Below, piece by piece: positions 1-7,945 of a stretch of 64,000 nt of DNA. A model generated the notes under the pieces. The model did not search any database, was not told the DNA's origin, and saw only the letters and a program-made list of their open reading frames with translations. Numbering within the stretch: position 1 is the first letter of the stretch; each line of letters opens with the position of its first letter. The DNA is from Nocardia exalbida NBRC 100660 (lineage in GTDB: Bacteria > Actinomycetota > Actinomycetes > Mycobacteriales > Mycobacteriaceae), in the NCBI RefSeq assembly GCF_000308575.1, contig NZ_BAFZ01000061.1:231827-295826 (forward strand). Direction: 5' to 3'. Position numbers and translations under genes: made by a program.

Positions 1-516
1 GTCGGGCCCGGGCTGACCACGGTCCCGATCGACCACGACGTCATCGCCCGTGTCCGGGCCAGGACCGCCGATCCGGTGGACGCGGCGGCGCTCGTCACCG
101 CACTCTTCACCGGTGCCACCGCGATGGAACTGAACGCCATTCCGTGTGTCGCGCTGACCGCCGACGCGCTGATCTTCAACGGCCCGATCGGCTACACCCA
201 CGCACCCGACTTGTACGTCTGGGTGATACCGCCGCCTGCGCGCACCTTGCTCTACGACGCCCGCGTCGCCCAGGAATCGCGACCCACCCCGAACAGCAAA
301 CTGTTCACCGGGGCCATCGGTGGCGCGGGCTTCCGCCTTCGCAGGCTCGCCGCGGCATGCGAGGTGAGCCTTCCCGACCTGTACCACTGGCACCACAGCT
401 GGATCCGCCGTGCCGGACTGCTCCGGATGTCCGAGCAACCGGCGCCGGTCCGCAACACCGATCTGCTGTTCGGCCTGAAACTCGCGCCCCGGCCACGCCG
501 CCGCCGCGCACGCTGA
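1..516 (+). CDS. Hypothetical protein, 5' end outside window
   Basis: The frame is open from base 1 through a TGA ending at 516 (171 codons visible), so the gene starts upstream. A GTG at 76 could be an internal start, but the codons before it read just as naturally. The visible part has no membrane segment. It is rich in aromatic residues (YTHAPDLYVWV at about residues 61-71, LYHWHHSW near 130) and ends in a basic tail of Pro and Arg. I do not recognise the family and assign no function. It runs towards the reverse-strand YjbR gene with only 17 bases between the stops, so the two are convergent. Confidence 0.6.
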   Translation, partial: VGPGLTTVPIDHDVIARVRARTADPVDAAALVTALFTGATAMELNAIPCVALTADALIFNGPIGYTHAPDLYVWVIPPPARTLLYDARVAQESRPTPNSKLFTGAIGGAGFRLRRLAAACEVSLPDLYHWHHSWIRRAGLLRMSEQPAPVRNTDLLFGLKLAPRPRRRRAR

Positions 517-533
517 GGCCGGGCGCGAGCAGG

Positions 534-869
534 TCACCCCGCGTCGAGGAGATGCCGGGGTGCGGCCTGCCGCCACGAGTCGAGCACGATGGCTTCCAGT
601 TCGGCCAGGTCGTCGAGGGCGGTCAGACGCGCGCGGACCCACGCGTTGTTCGCTTCGTGCGCGGCGATCCAGAACTTGCCCGGTTCGGCGGCGACGAGTT
701 CGTCGCGATCGGCGATGGGGCAGCGGACCGCCATCGAGGTCTCCGCCTCCGGAAGGGTGAGAAACAACTTGCCCGCGACCCGGAAGGTCGGCATCCCCCA
801 GGTGAACTGTTCGGATGTCTCCGGTAGCGACAGCGCGAAGGACCGGACATCGTCCCCGGTGAAACTCAT
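534..869 (-). CDS. MmcQ/YjbR family protein
   Basis: This 111-residue protein has the YjbR (DUF419, double-wing DNA-binding fold) pattern: an N-terminal LSLPETSEQFTWGMPTFRVAGK stretch followed by KLFLTLPEAE and a C-terminal WVRARL segment. Family members are small proteins structurally similar to the MotA C-terminal domain. Their cellular role is not established. The start chosen is the ATG at 869, which gives the usual family length; a longer open frame to 956 would add about 29 basic residues that look non-coding. It stands alone, convergent with the gene at the left edge and divergent from the carboxylase gene. The 219 bases to that gene must hold both promoters. Confidence 0.85.
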   Translation of the reverse strand: MSFTGDDVRSFALSLPETSEQFTWGMPTFRVAGKLFLTLPEAETSMAVRCPIADRDELVAAEPGKFWIAAHEANNAWVRARLTALDDLAELEAIVLDSWRQAAPRHLLDAG

Positions 870-1088
870 GCACCGAATCCTTCCAGGCCGGAATGGAACT
901 CCCCGTGCGTGGTCCGCCCCCCGACGAGATCGCCGGTGCGGGGCCGGCCCGATCAATAGGGCGGGGTGCCAACGCGACGGCCGGCGCGTTGTGAAGTGCC
1001 CAGTAATCGTCTCGTGACCTCAGCGCTCGTCGTCCAGCCCCCTATCGTTCGGCGCAGTGATCGGTGAGGTCGAGAGGGCAGTATCCGA

Positions 1089-2639
1089 ATGGTCGGCACG
1101 CGCGAGAAGTTGGAGCGATTGCGGGACACCCTCGCGACCGCCGAGGAACCGGCGGGTGCGTCCGGTGTCGCCAAACGGCAGAGCAAGGGCATCCCGAGTG
1201 CCCGTGAGCGGGTGCGATCGTTGCTGGATCCCGGAACGTTCGTCGAGATCGGCGCACTCGCGCGGACACCGGGAGCCCCGGACGCGAAGTACGGCGACGG
1301 CGTGGTCACCGGCCACGGCCGCATCGACGGCAGACCCGTCGTGGTCATCGCGCACGACCAGACGGTCTACGGCGGCTCGGTCGGCGAGATGTTCGGCCGG
1401 AAGGTCGCGCACATCCTGAAGTTCGCGTACGAGAAGGCCTGCCCAGTGGTGGCGATCAACGATTCCGGCGGCGCCCGGATCCAGGACGCGGTCACCTCGC
1501 TGGCCTGGTTCGCCCACATGAGCCGACGCCAAGAGCGGTTGTCCGGATTCGTCCCGCAGGTCTCCATCATGCTCGGCAAGTGCGCCGCCGGTTCGGTATA
1601 CGGCCCGGTGAACACCGACGTTCTCGTCGCGACCGAGAACTCCTACATGTTCGTCACCGGTCCCGAGGTCATCAAGACGGTGACCGGCGAAGACGTGACC
1701 GCGGAGGAACTGGGCGGCGCTCACGTGCAGGCCCGCAACGGCACGATCCACCACGTGACCGCGACCGAACAGGAGGCATTCGACTGGGCCCGCAAGTACC
1801 TGAGCTACCTGCCGTCGAGCTGCCTGGAGCAGGCGCCGCTGGTGAACCCCGGCCTCGAGCCGGAGATCACCGCGACCGACCTCGAGCTCGAGTCGATCAT
1901 CCCGGACTCCGATCGCGAGGGATACGACATGCACGAGATCCTGCTGCGCATCTTCGACGACGGTGATTTCCACGAGATCCGCTCCGCCACCGCGGCCAAT
2001 CTGATCACCGGCTTCACGCGTGTGGACGGACGCAGCGTCGGGGTGGTCGCCAATCAGCCGTTGGTGCTCGGGGGAGCGGTCGACGCGAAATGCTCCGACA
2101 AGGCAACGCATTTCATCCGGCTGTGCAACGCCTTCGGCATCCCCTTGGTATTCGTCGTGGACACTCCCGGCGTGCTTCCCGGCGTCGAAGAGGAACGCAA
2201 CGGTGTCATCGTCCGCGGCGGACGCGTGTTCCGCGCGATCATCGAGGCGACCGTGCCCATCATCAACGTCGTGGTGCGCAAGTCCTACGGCGGCGCCTAC
2301 GGCTTCATGGCATGCAAGCAACTCGGCGCCGACATCAGTCTGGCCTGGCCGACCGCCCGCATCGCGGTGATCGGCGCGGAAAGCGCGGTCGACATCGCGG
2401 GGCGGCGCCAGCTGCTCCAGGTGCCGGAAGAACAGCGCGCGGCGGTGCGGGATTTCATGATCGACCAGTACAACGCCACCGTCGCCACTCCGTGGATCGC
2501 GGCCGAACGCGGCTACATCGATGCGGTGATCGAACCATCCCGTACCCGGCTGGAGATACGGCATGCGCTCCAGCTGCTGCGGGACAAGGAAGCAGCCGCC
2601 GAGCACAATCCGCGCAAGCACAGCCTGTACCCGATGTAG
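1089..2639 (+). CDS. Acyl-CoA carboxylase beta (carboxyltransferase) subunit
   Basis: The 516-residue protein is a full-length biotin-dependent carboxyltransferase of the AccD/PccB family. It transfers CO2 from carboxybiotin to acetyl-, propionyl- or a longer acyl-CoA to make malonyl-CoA-type extender units. Two crotonase-fold halves are visible. The N-half carries SGGARIQ (about 126-132) and GKCAAGSVYGP (about 160-170). The C-half carries VDTPGVLPG (about 357-365) and the oxyanion-hole glycines in KSYGGAYGF (about 397-405). No biotin carboxylase or biotin carrier gene is adjacent, so the alpha subunit is presumably shared from elsewhere. Actinomycetes have many paralogues and substrate choice cannot be read from sequence. 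The ATG at 1089 fits the family N-terminus. Confidence 0.92.
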   Translation: MVGTREKLERLRDTLATAEEPAGASGVAKRQSKGIPSARERVRSLLDPGTFVEIGALARTPGAPDAKYGDGVVTGHGRIDGRPVVVIAHDQTVYGGSVGEMFGRKVAHILKFAYEKACPVVAINDSGGARIQDAVTSLAWFAHMSRRQERLSGFVPQVSIMLGKCAAGSVYGPVNTDVLVATENSYMFVTGPEVIKTVTGEDVTAEELGGAHVQARNGTIHHVTATEQEAFDWARKYLSYLPSSCLEQAPLVNPGLEPEITATDLELESIIPDSDREGYDMHEILLRIFDDGDFHEIRSATAANLITGFTRVDGRSVGVVANQPLVLGGAVDAKCSDKATHFIRLCNAFGIPLVFVVDTPGVLPGVEEERNGVIVRGGRVFRAIIEATVPIINVVVRKSYGGAYGFMACKQLGADISLAWPTARIAVIGAESAVDIAGRRQLLQVPEEQRAAVRDFMIDQYNATVATPWIAAERGYIDAVIEPSRTRLEIRHALQLLRDKEAAAEHNPRKHSLYPM

Positions 2640-2715
2640 TGCCGGGTTTTCCCGCTGCCGGGCTGGGTATGCGGCGGTGTGGGGGTGAAGGTCCGCGGTC
2701 GGAGGAGTTGCGGGC

Positions 2716-4173
2716 ATGGACTGGTTCACCGCATCCGAATACTGGTTGAGCAGGCAGGTGCTGACGCGCGGCGTCGCGGCCGTCTATCTGATCGGCTTCC
2801 TGGTCGCCGCACGGCAGTTCCGGGCGCTGATCGGCGAGCACGGCATGCTTCCGGTGCCGCGCTTGCTGGCCCGGCGCTCCTTCCGGCGGGCGCCGAGCAT
2901 CTTCCACGTCCACTATTCCGATCGTTTCTTCGCCGCCGTCTCCTGGTTCGGTGCGGCGCTGTCCGCGGCGCTGGTCGCCGGTGCGGCCGACCTGGTGCCG
3001 CTGTGGGCGGCGATGCTGCTGTGGGCCACGTTGTGGGTGCTCTACCTGTCGATCGTCAACGTGGGGCAGGAATGGTATGCGTTCGGCTGGGAGTCACTGC
3101 TACTGGAATGCGGATTCCTGGTGATCTTCCTCGGCAACGACCGCACCGCGCCGCCGGTGCCGGTGCTCCTGCTCGCCCGCTGGCTGCTGTTCCGGGTGGA
3201 GTTCGGCGCCGGACTGATCAAACTGCGCGGTGACCGGTGCTGGCGCGATCTGACCTGCCTGTACTACCACCACGAGACCCAGCCGATGCCCGGACCGCTG
3301 AGCTGGTTGTTCCACCACCTGCCCAAGCCGCTGCACCGGGCGGAGGTGGTGGGCAATCACATCGCGCAGCTCGTGGTGCCCTTCGGCCTGTTCGCACCGC
3401 AGCCGGTGGCCGGCATCGCCGCGGCCGTCATCGTGATCACCCAGCTGTGGTTGGTGGTGTCGGGCAATTTCGCCTGGCTGAACTGGCTGACGATCGTCCT
3501 CGCGTGCGGCGCCATCAGCGGGTCCGCGGTGGCGGCGGTGCTACCGGTGCCCGCCCCGCCGCCCTTGCCCGGGCCGCCGCCGTGGTTCGTGGGCCTCGTC
3601 ATAGCGTTCACCGCCTTGGTGGTCTTCCTGAGCTACCGCCCGGCGCGCAACCTGATCTCCAGTCACCAGGCCATGAACCGATCGTTCGACCCCTATCACT
3701 TGGTCAACACCTACGGAGCGTTCGGCAGCATCGGCCGCACCCGCTACGAGGTGGTCGTCGAAGGCACCGAGGAGTCGACCGTCACCGGTCGGACGCAGTG
3801 GAAGGAATACGAGTTCAAGGGCAAACCCGGCGATCCGCGGCGGCTGCCACGCCAATGGGCCCCTTACCACCTGCGCCTGGATTGGCTCATGTGGTTCGCC
3901 GCGACCTCGCCACGCTACGCGCAGTCGTGGCTGGCCGCGTTCCTGGCACGGCTGCTGGAAAACGACCCGGCCACGCTGCGCCTGCTGCGGCACAATCCGT
4001 TCCCGGACGCCGCGCCGCGTTTCGTGCGGGCGCAACTGTATCTGTATCGCTTCACCACACCGCGCGAATTGGCTCGCACCCGAGCGTGGTGGCACCGCAC
4101 CCTGATCAGCCGCTACGTTCCGCCTCTTGCCTTGGACGACCTGCACTCCCACAGCCACCCCGGCCGTCATTGA
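2716..4173 (+). CDS. Lipase maturation factor family membrane protein
   Basis: This is a 485-residue integral membrane protein related to lipase maturation factor 1. The N-terminal part (about 1-320) holds seven or more hydrophobic segments. Between them lie family signatures such as LIGEHGMLPVP, GQEWYAFGWESLLLECGFL, FGAGLIKLRGDRCWRDLT and YYHHETQPMPGP. The soluble C-terminal domain (about 325-480) has NTYGAFGSIGRTRYEVVVEG, then EFKGKPGDP and PYHLRLDWLMWFA. In vertebrates LMF1 assists folding of lipases in the ER. The bacterial role is unknown, and a cell-membrane location is all the sequence supports. The gene lies 76 bases after the carboxylase gene and could share its transcript. The ATG at 2716 follows a GGAGGAG-like ribosome site. 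Confidence 0.88.
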   Translation: MDWFTASEYWLSRQVLTRGVAAVYLIGFLVAARQFRALIGEHGMLPVPRLLARRSFRRAPSIFHVHYSDRFFAAVSWFGAALSAALVAGAADLVPLWAAMLLWATLWVLYLSIVNVGQEWYAFGWESLLLECGFLVIFLGNDRTAPPVPVLLLARWLLFRVEFGAGLIKLRGDRCWRDLTCLYYHHETQPMPGPLSWLFHHLPKPLHRAEVVGNHIAQLVVPFGLFAPQPVAGIAAAVIVITQLWLVVSGNFAWLNWLTIVLACGAISGSAVAAVLPVPAPPPLPGPPPWFVGLVIAFTALVVFLSYRPARNLISSHQAMNRSFDPYHLVNTYGAFGSIGRTRYEVVVEGTEESTVTGRTQWKEYEFKGKPGDPRRLPRQWAPYHLRLDWLMWFAATSPRYAQSWLAAFLARLLENDPATLRLLRHNPFPDAAPRFVRAQLYLYRFTTPRELARTRAWWHRTLISRYVPPLALDDLHSHSHPGRH

Positions 4174-4310
4174 AGTCGAGAACCTATGGCCGGCAACGGC
4201 TTGCGCCGGAGGTCAGAGGATCGGGTGGTATTCGCCACAGTGCGTCGGCGACGATCGGCGCCGAAAGCGGGTATGTGCCTGAATGACGCAACCGACCGAA
4301 GGAGGATGTC

Positions 4311-4457
4311 ATGTCCATTTCGGCCTCGCGCTCGCAGTATCGCGCCGCCCGACACAGCGACGGCGGTTATCCCGGCTCCGAGGGCCCCATCGAATGGACC
4401 GTCGCGGCATGGGTTCTGGTATTGACAGTGCTGAGTATCGCGCTGGCGCTGCTGTAA
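4311..4457 (+). CDS. Small single-pass membrane protein (48 aa)
   Basis: A short frame from ATG 4311 to TAA 4457 is preceded by a near-perfect ribosome site, AAGGAGGATGTC directly before the ATG. The first half is polar (SQYRAARHSDGGYPGSEGPIE). The second half is one hydrophobic helix (VAAWVLVLTVLSIALALL) that ends the protein. This suggests a small membrane protein with its N-terminus outside the bilayer. I do not recognise a named family. It sits between the LMF-like gene and the MscS gene, in the same direction as both. The strong Shine-Dalgarno sequence is the main reason to call it real. Confidence 0.65.
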   Translation: MSISASRSQYRAARHSDGGYPGSEGPIEWTVAAWVLVLTVLSIALALL

Positions 4458-4667
4458 GAACACCACCCTTGGCCGACGAAGGCCTGGCGAGAAACGACAA
4501 CGGTTCGAACGCCGTTGCGCCAGAGCCGGAACGAGAGCATTCCACTCACGTGTACAGGAGCTGAGCAGCACCAGGTGCTCGACGTTCCTCGCATCCCGTT
4601 TCCCCTGCCGCGAAGACCCCTGCGGAGCAACGGTGCCGAGTGGAACGAGGAGAAGGAGTTCGTTCTG

Positions 4668-5759
4668 TTGGAGGAAGTACTACGGCCGCTCGTCGTCGTG
4701 TTCGGCACGGTGGCGATCACTGTGACGGCCGGACTGCTGATCGACCGATTATTGCGTTACATCGCCGGGAAGCGTCCGGACACCCAACTCCCCACACTGT
4801 TGCGCCGGGTGCAACTGCCCGTGCAGGTGTTGCTCGGCGCGCTGGCGTTGCACGCCACCTATCCGCTGGCGCACCTGGATCTGCGCCAGGACATGATGAT
4901 CCGGACCATCCTGGCCTCCGCGGCGATCATGGCGGCGGCCTGGGTGGTCATCCGTGCCGCCGACGCGGTCGCGGAGAACATGCTGCGTTCCTATGCCCGG
5001 CGTACCCAGGACATCACGCGGGTACGGCAATTGCGCACCCAGCTCGGTCTGGTGCGCCGGATCGTCACCTCGGTCCTGGTGGTCACGACCGCCGCCGTGG
5101 CGATCCTGTTGCTGGTGCCGAGTCTGCGGACCCTGGGCACCTCGTTGCTGGCCTCGGCGGGGGTGATCGGCATCATCGCCGGTGTCGCGGCGCAGTCGAC
5201 CCTGAGCAACCTGATCGCCGGTCTGCAGATCGCCTTCGGCGACTCGGTCAAGATCGGCGACACCGTCGTCGTGGAGGGGGAGTGGGGCATCGTCGAGGAG
5301 ATCACCCTCGCGTTCCTCACCGTGCGGATCTGGGACGACCGGAGGCTGACCATGCCCGTCTCCTACTTCAACAACAAGCCGTACGAGAACTGGTCGCGTG
5401 GCGGCCCGCAGATCACCGGCACCGTCTACTTGTATCTCGATCACAGCACACCGGTGCCGCTGCTGCGTGAGCACCTGCAGGAGTATCTGCGTACGCGCGC
5501 GGATTGGGACGGGCGCGACTGGGGTTTGCAGGTCACCGACAGCACGCCGACGAATATCGTGGTGCGCGCGACGATGTCGGCGGCGAATGCCGACGACGTA
5601 TGGAACCTGCGCTGCGCGGTGCGCGAGGAAATGCTCGACTGGCTCGCCCGCAACCACCCCCACGCGCTGCCGAAGATCTCCACCGCCATCACCGACTCCT
5701 CCACCGACGACCGCAATCTGGCGCCGGCCGGCGACCGCGGCGACGGTTTCGGTGACTGA
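4668..5759 (+). CDS. Mechanosensitive ion channel family protein (MscS)
   Basis: The protein belongs to the MscS channel superfamily, which opens under membrane tension and releases solutes in osmotic downshock. N-terminal hydrophobic segments are followed by the pore-lining helix and beta domain, recognisable as SAGVIGIIAGVAAQSTLSNLIAGLQIAF, then IGDTVVVEGEWGIVEEI and YFNNKPYENWSR. The start is uncertain. The frame is open to 4515, but that extension is Pro/Arg rich. The TTG at 4668 lies nine bases after GAGGAGAAGGAG and gives a protein (363 aa) that begins right before the first membrane helix, so I prefer it. The C-terminus ends in a short acidic tail. Confidence 0.85.
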   Translation: MEEVLRPLVVVFGTVAITVTAGLLIDRLLRYIAGKRPDTQLPTLLRRVQLPVQVLLGALALHATYPLAHLDLRQDMMIRTILASAAIMAAAWVVIRAADAVAENMLRSYARRTQDITRVRQLRTQLGLVRRIVTSVLVVTTAAVAILLLVPSLRTLGTSLLASAGVIGIIAGVAAQSTLSNLIAGLQIAFGDSVKIGDTVVVEGEWGIVEEITLAFLTVRIWDDRRLTMPVSYFNNKPYENWSRGGPQITGTVYLYLDHSTPVPLLREHLQEYLRTRADWDGRDWGLQVTDSTPTNIVVRATMSAANADDVWNLRCAVREEMLDWLARNHPHALPKISTAITDSSTDDRNLAPAGDRGDGFGD

Positions 5760-5821
5760 CCCGGTGGTCCGAGACACAGGGCAAGGCTGGAGCGATGGGG
5801 CTCGGGCCGCGTGCCGCTGGG

Positions 5822-6322
5822 TCAGTGTTTCGGGAGGGGATGGAGGGTCACCTGGCTCAGCCGGCCGGACTGTATCCGCGCCGTGAGATAGGTGTGCTCC
5901 GGTTGGCGGCGCCGATCCGTCGGCGAACCGGGATTGAGCAAGCGCAACCCGGTCTCGGTGACGCTGTCCCAGGGGATGTGGCTGTGCCCGAAGACGAGCA
6001 CGTCGGTGTCCGGGAAATTCCGGGAACAGCGTTCCTCCCGGCCTTTCGCGGGTCCGGTCTCGTGCACCACCGCCAGCCTGAGTCCTCCGACTTCGGCATG
6101 CGCGATCTCGGGCAGCCGCGCGCGTAAGTCCGGCCCGTCGTTGTTGCCGTAGACGCCGATGAGGCGTGCGCTGCGCGCTTCGAGCCGATCCAGCAGCGCC
6201 ACCTCCACCCAGTCACCCGCGTGCACGATCACATCGGCCGCCTCGACCTCGCGCCAGAGCGGCTCCGGCAGATCACGCGCGCGCTTGGGCACGTGCGTAT
6301 CGGACATGATGAGCAACCGCAT
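5822..6322 (-). CDS. YfcE/MJ0936-type metallophosphoesterase
   Basis: The 166-residue protein carries the complete calcineurin-like phosphoesterase motif set: MSDTHVP (residues 6-12, metal ligands Asp and His), HAGDW (35-39), GNND (59-62), HE (87-88) and FGHSHIP (111-117). Such YfcE-type enzymes hydrolyse phosphodiesters or cyclic nucleotides with two bound metals and are probably cytosolic here. The natural substrate is unknown. The ATG at 6322 starts directly with the first beta strand, as in the family. It converges on the MscS gene, with 62 bases between the stops. Confidence 0.9.
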   Translation of the reverse strand: MRLLIMSDTHVPKRARDLPEPLWREVEAADVIVHAGDWVEVALLDRLEARSARLIGVYGNNDGPDLRARLPEIAHAEVGGLRLAVVHETGPAKGREERCSRNFPDTDVLVFGHSHIPWDSVTETGLRLLNPGSPTDRRRQPEHTYLTARIQSGRLSQVTLHPLPKH

Positions 6323-6446
6323 GGTGACCGGTGTACCACGCCGGGATGTGGACCGGCCGCCTCGCGGATGAGCGGTTTCGGCTGCGCCGGATTATCCCGG
6401 TCGACTCATAGGCCACGTAGTGCATTTCTCGAGTGAGATCTATCAC

Positions 6447-6461
6447 ACCACCCTCGGTGGT
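6447..6461. promoter_or_regulatory. Inverted repeat ACCACC-CTC-GGTGGT
   Basis: Six-base perfect arms with a three-base centre lie in the 242-base gap between the phosphoesterase start (6322) and the small gene at 6565. The size and position suit an operator. Nothing ties it to a regulator and it occurs once, so this is only a candidate. Confidence 0.3.
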
Positions 6462-6564
6462 CTCGACGAGATTGGACTTCCGAGCGTGGGTATGTCCGGG
6501 CGTGACGGTGACGCAGCGCGGCGCACCGGTGCGACAGTGTCCATCGCGTTGTCCGGGAGGGCTT

Positions 6565-6717
6565 GTGTCTTCGATGCTTTCATTTCTCATGCTGATGCTG
6601 ATGCTGCCGGGGATGGCGACCGTCGCTGCGTATGCGACGGTGGCGGTCAGCGTGTGGCTCGAGGAGCGTCGCGACGCCGCCGACTCCGCGGTGCCTGTCG
6701 AAGCGCGCCAGTCGTAA
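6565..6717 (+). CDS. Small membrane protein (50 aa), unknown
   Basis: A frame from GTG 6565 to a stop at 6717 encodes one hydrophobic segment (LSFLMLMLMLPGMATVAAYATVAVSVW). A charged tail follows, LEERRDAADSAVPVEARQS, so it looks like a single-pass membrane peptide with a cytosolic tail. GGGAGG precedes the GTG by only four bases. An ATG at 6574 is the alternative start. No family is recognised. It converges on the DUF692 operon, with 11 bases between the stops. Confidence 0.5.
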   Translation: MSSMLSFLMLMLMLPGMATVAAYATVAVSVWLEERRDAADSAVPVEARQS

Positions 6718-6728
6718 GCGCCCAGCGC

Positions 6729-7076
6729 TCAGCCGTGCAGCCGGTGCCACCAGCGCGTCTTCTCCCGGCGTCGGGGCCCGGCGTTCCAGTCGATGCCCGC
6801 GGCAGCCGCGAAGGCCGCCGCATCGGCGGACGTCGTCGTCTTCGGGTGCGTGCGAGCCCACGCCGTGAAGCGTGCGGTGAAGTCGCCCGCACACGCGTGC
6901 GCCAGCAGCGGGAAACGACGCGCCACCGCACCGGCGCGCTTGTGGAGCAAGGCGTCCGCCGCCGCACCGACGGCATCCACATCGAATCCCGCGGGTACCG
7001 CCGTCCCCGCCACGAGTGCCCGCACCAGTGCCGCTTGCCGCTCGGCGAGAGTCGGGTGCTCCGGCAGGGGAGTCAC
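6729..7076 (-). CDS. Small partner protein of the DUF692 enzyme (SCO6045-C-like)
   Basis: This 115-residue protein is the last gene of the TIGR04222/DUF692 operon. Its GTG start overlaps the stop of the DUF692 gene (GTGA, 7073-7076), so the two are translationally coupled. It is mostly helical. Its shape is LAERQAALVRALVAG, then ALLHKRAGAVARRFPLL and DFTARFTAWARTHP, ending in a Trp/Arg-rich tail. This resembles the C-terminal domain seen in the Streptomyces SCO6045 family, which neighbours DUF692 genes there (from memory, not searched). By analogy with MbnC, TglI and DUF2063 proteins, which help DUF692 enzymes recognise their peptide, I infer a substrate-recruiting role. It has no cysteine-rich motif of its own. 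Confidence 0.65.
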   Translation of the reverse strand: MTPLPEHPTLAERQAALVRALVAGTAVPAGFDVDAVGAAADALLHKRAGAVARRFPLLAHACAGDFTARFTAWARTHPKTTTSADAAAFAAAAGIDWNAGPRRREKTRWWHRLHG

Positions 7077-7945
7077 GCCGGTTCCGCTCTGGCACCGGCT
7101 GTGATCGGCGGCCGGGCGGTGGCCGCGGCGATGGCGTCCAGCTCGTCGAGCAACTCGGCGGCGGGCGGATAGTTGCCGTCGCGCTCCAACATCATCGGCG
7201 CCGGATGCCGGGCGGTGAATTCCGCGACCAGCGCGAGAACTTCGGCGGGCAGCGGATCGGTATGCGTGTCGTGGTAGCGGCCGCCGGATTCGTGACCGCC
7301 CGCGACGTGGCAGTAGGCCACGTGTTCGGCGGGCAGCCGCAGGAGCTCGGTGAGGGGGTCGCGACCCCGGTTGCGGGCGTTCGCGTAGACATTGGCGAGA
7401 TCCAGCAGCAGCAACACGCCGGTACGGTCGACGAGTTCGGCCAGGAATTCCGCTTCGGAGTACTCGTCGTCGGGCCAGTCGAACAGTGTGGCGATGTTCT
7501 CCAAGGCGAGGGGGACCTCCAGCACCGCCCGGGTGCGGGCGATGTTGCCGGTGAGTGCGTCGAGCGCTTCCCTGGTACGCGGTACCGGCAGGAGATGGCC
7601 TGCCTCCAGTCCGCCCGCCCGGACGAACGCGACGTGCTCGCTCACCAGCGGAGCCGCGACGGCCGCCGCGCAGGCCGCCAAGTGCTCGACGCGATGGCCC
7701 GCCACGGGTTCGGCGCCACCGAGCGACAGCGAAATACCGTGCGGCACCACGGCGACGCCTCGCGCGCGCAGAGCGGCCAGTTCCTCGGGCACGGTCGGCT
7801 GCCCGGCGCGGTGGCTGTCCCGGGGCAACGATTCGGCGATGACCTCGCAGAACCCGAGCCCCGTCAAGGTGGCTATGACCCCGCAGATCTCCGGCCGCCA
7901 GCCGATACCGAGCGCCCCCGGCGGCAGCGGTCCGGGCTCATCCAC
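7073..7945 (-). CDS. DUF692 multinuclear non-heme iron oxidative enzyme (MNIO)
   Basis: The 290-residue protein is a DUF692 TIM-barrel oxygenase. Characterised relatives (MbnB, TglH, ChrH) use two or three irons to rewrite cysteine or other residues of ribosomal peptides. Family motifs are in order: GIGWRPE (13-19), VPHGISLSLG (67-76, metal His69), SEHVAF (102-107), LENIATLF (148-155), DLANVYANARN (182-192), CHVAGGHE (212-219), HDTHTDP (225-231) and ERDGNYP (254-260). I place the start at GTG 7945, inside the last codons of the TIGR04222 gene (8-base overlap). The frame is open to 8209, but that stretch is antisense to the TIGR04222 coding sequence. The operon layout suggests the Gly/Cys tail next door is the substrate. 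Confidence 0.88.
   Translation of the reverse strand: MDEPGPLPPGALGIGWRPEICGVIATLTGLGFCEVIAESLPRDSHRAGQPTVPEELAALRARGVAVVPHGISLSLGGAEPVAGHRVEHLAACAAAVAAPLVSEHVAFVRAGGLEAGHLLPVPRTREALDALTGNIARTRAVLEVPLALENIATLFDWPDDEYSEAEFLAELVDRTGVLLLLDLANVYANARNRGRDPLTELLRLPAEHVAYCHVAGGHESGGRYHDTHTDPLPAEVLALVAEFTARHPAPMMLERDGNYPPAAELLDELDAIAAATARPPITAGARAEPA

Noticed and set aside
1020..2729. Long open frame on the minus strand opposite the carboxylase gene
   Set aside because: It is the mirror of a highly conserved carboxyltransferase in GC-rich DNA. The translation is rich in His, Arg, Asp and Gly without any domain.
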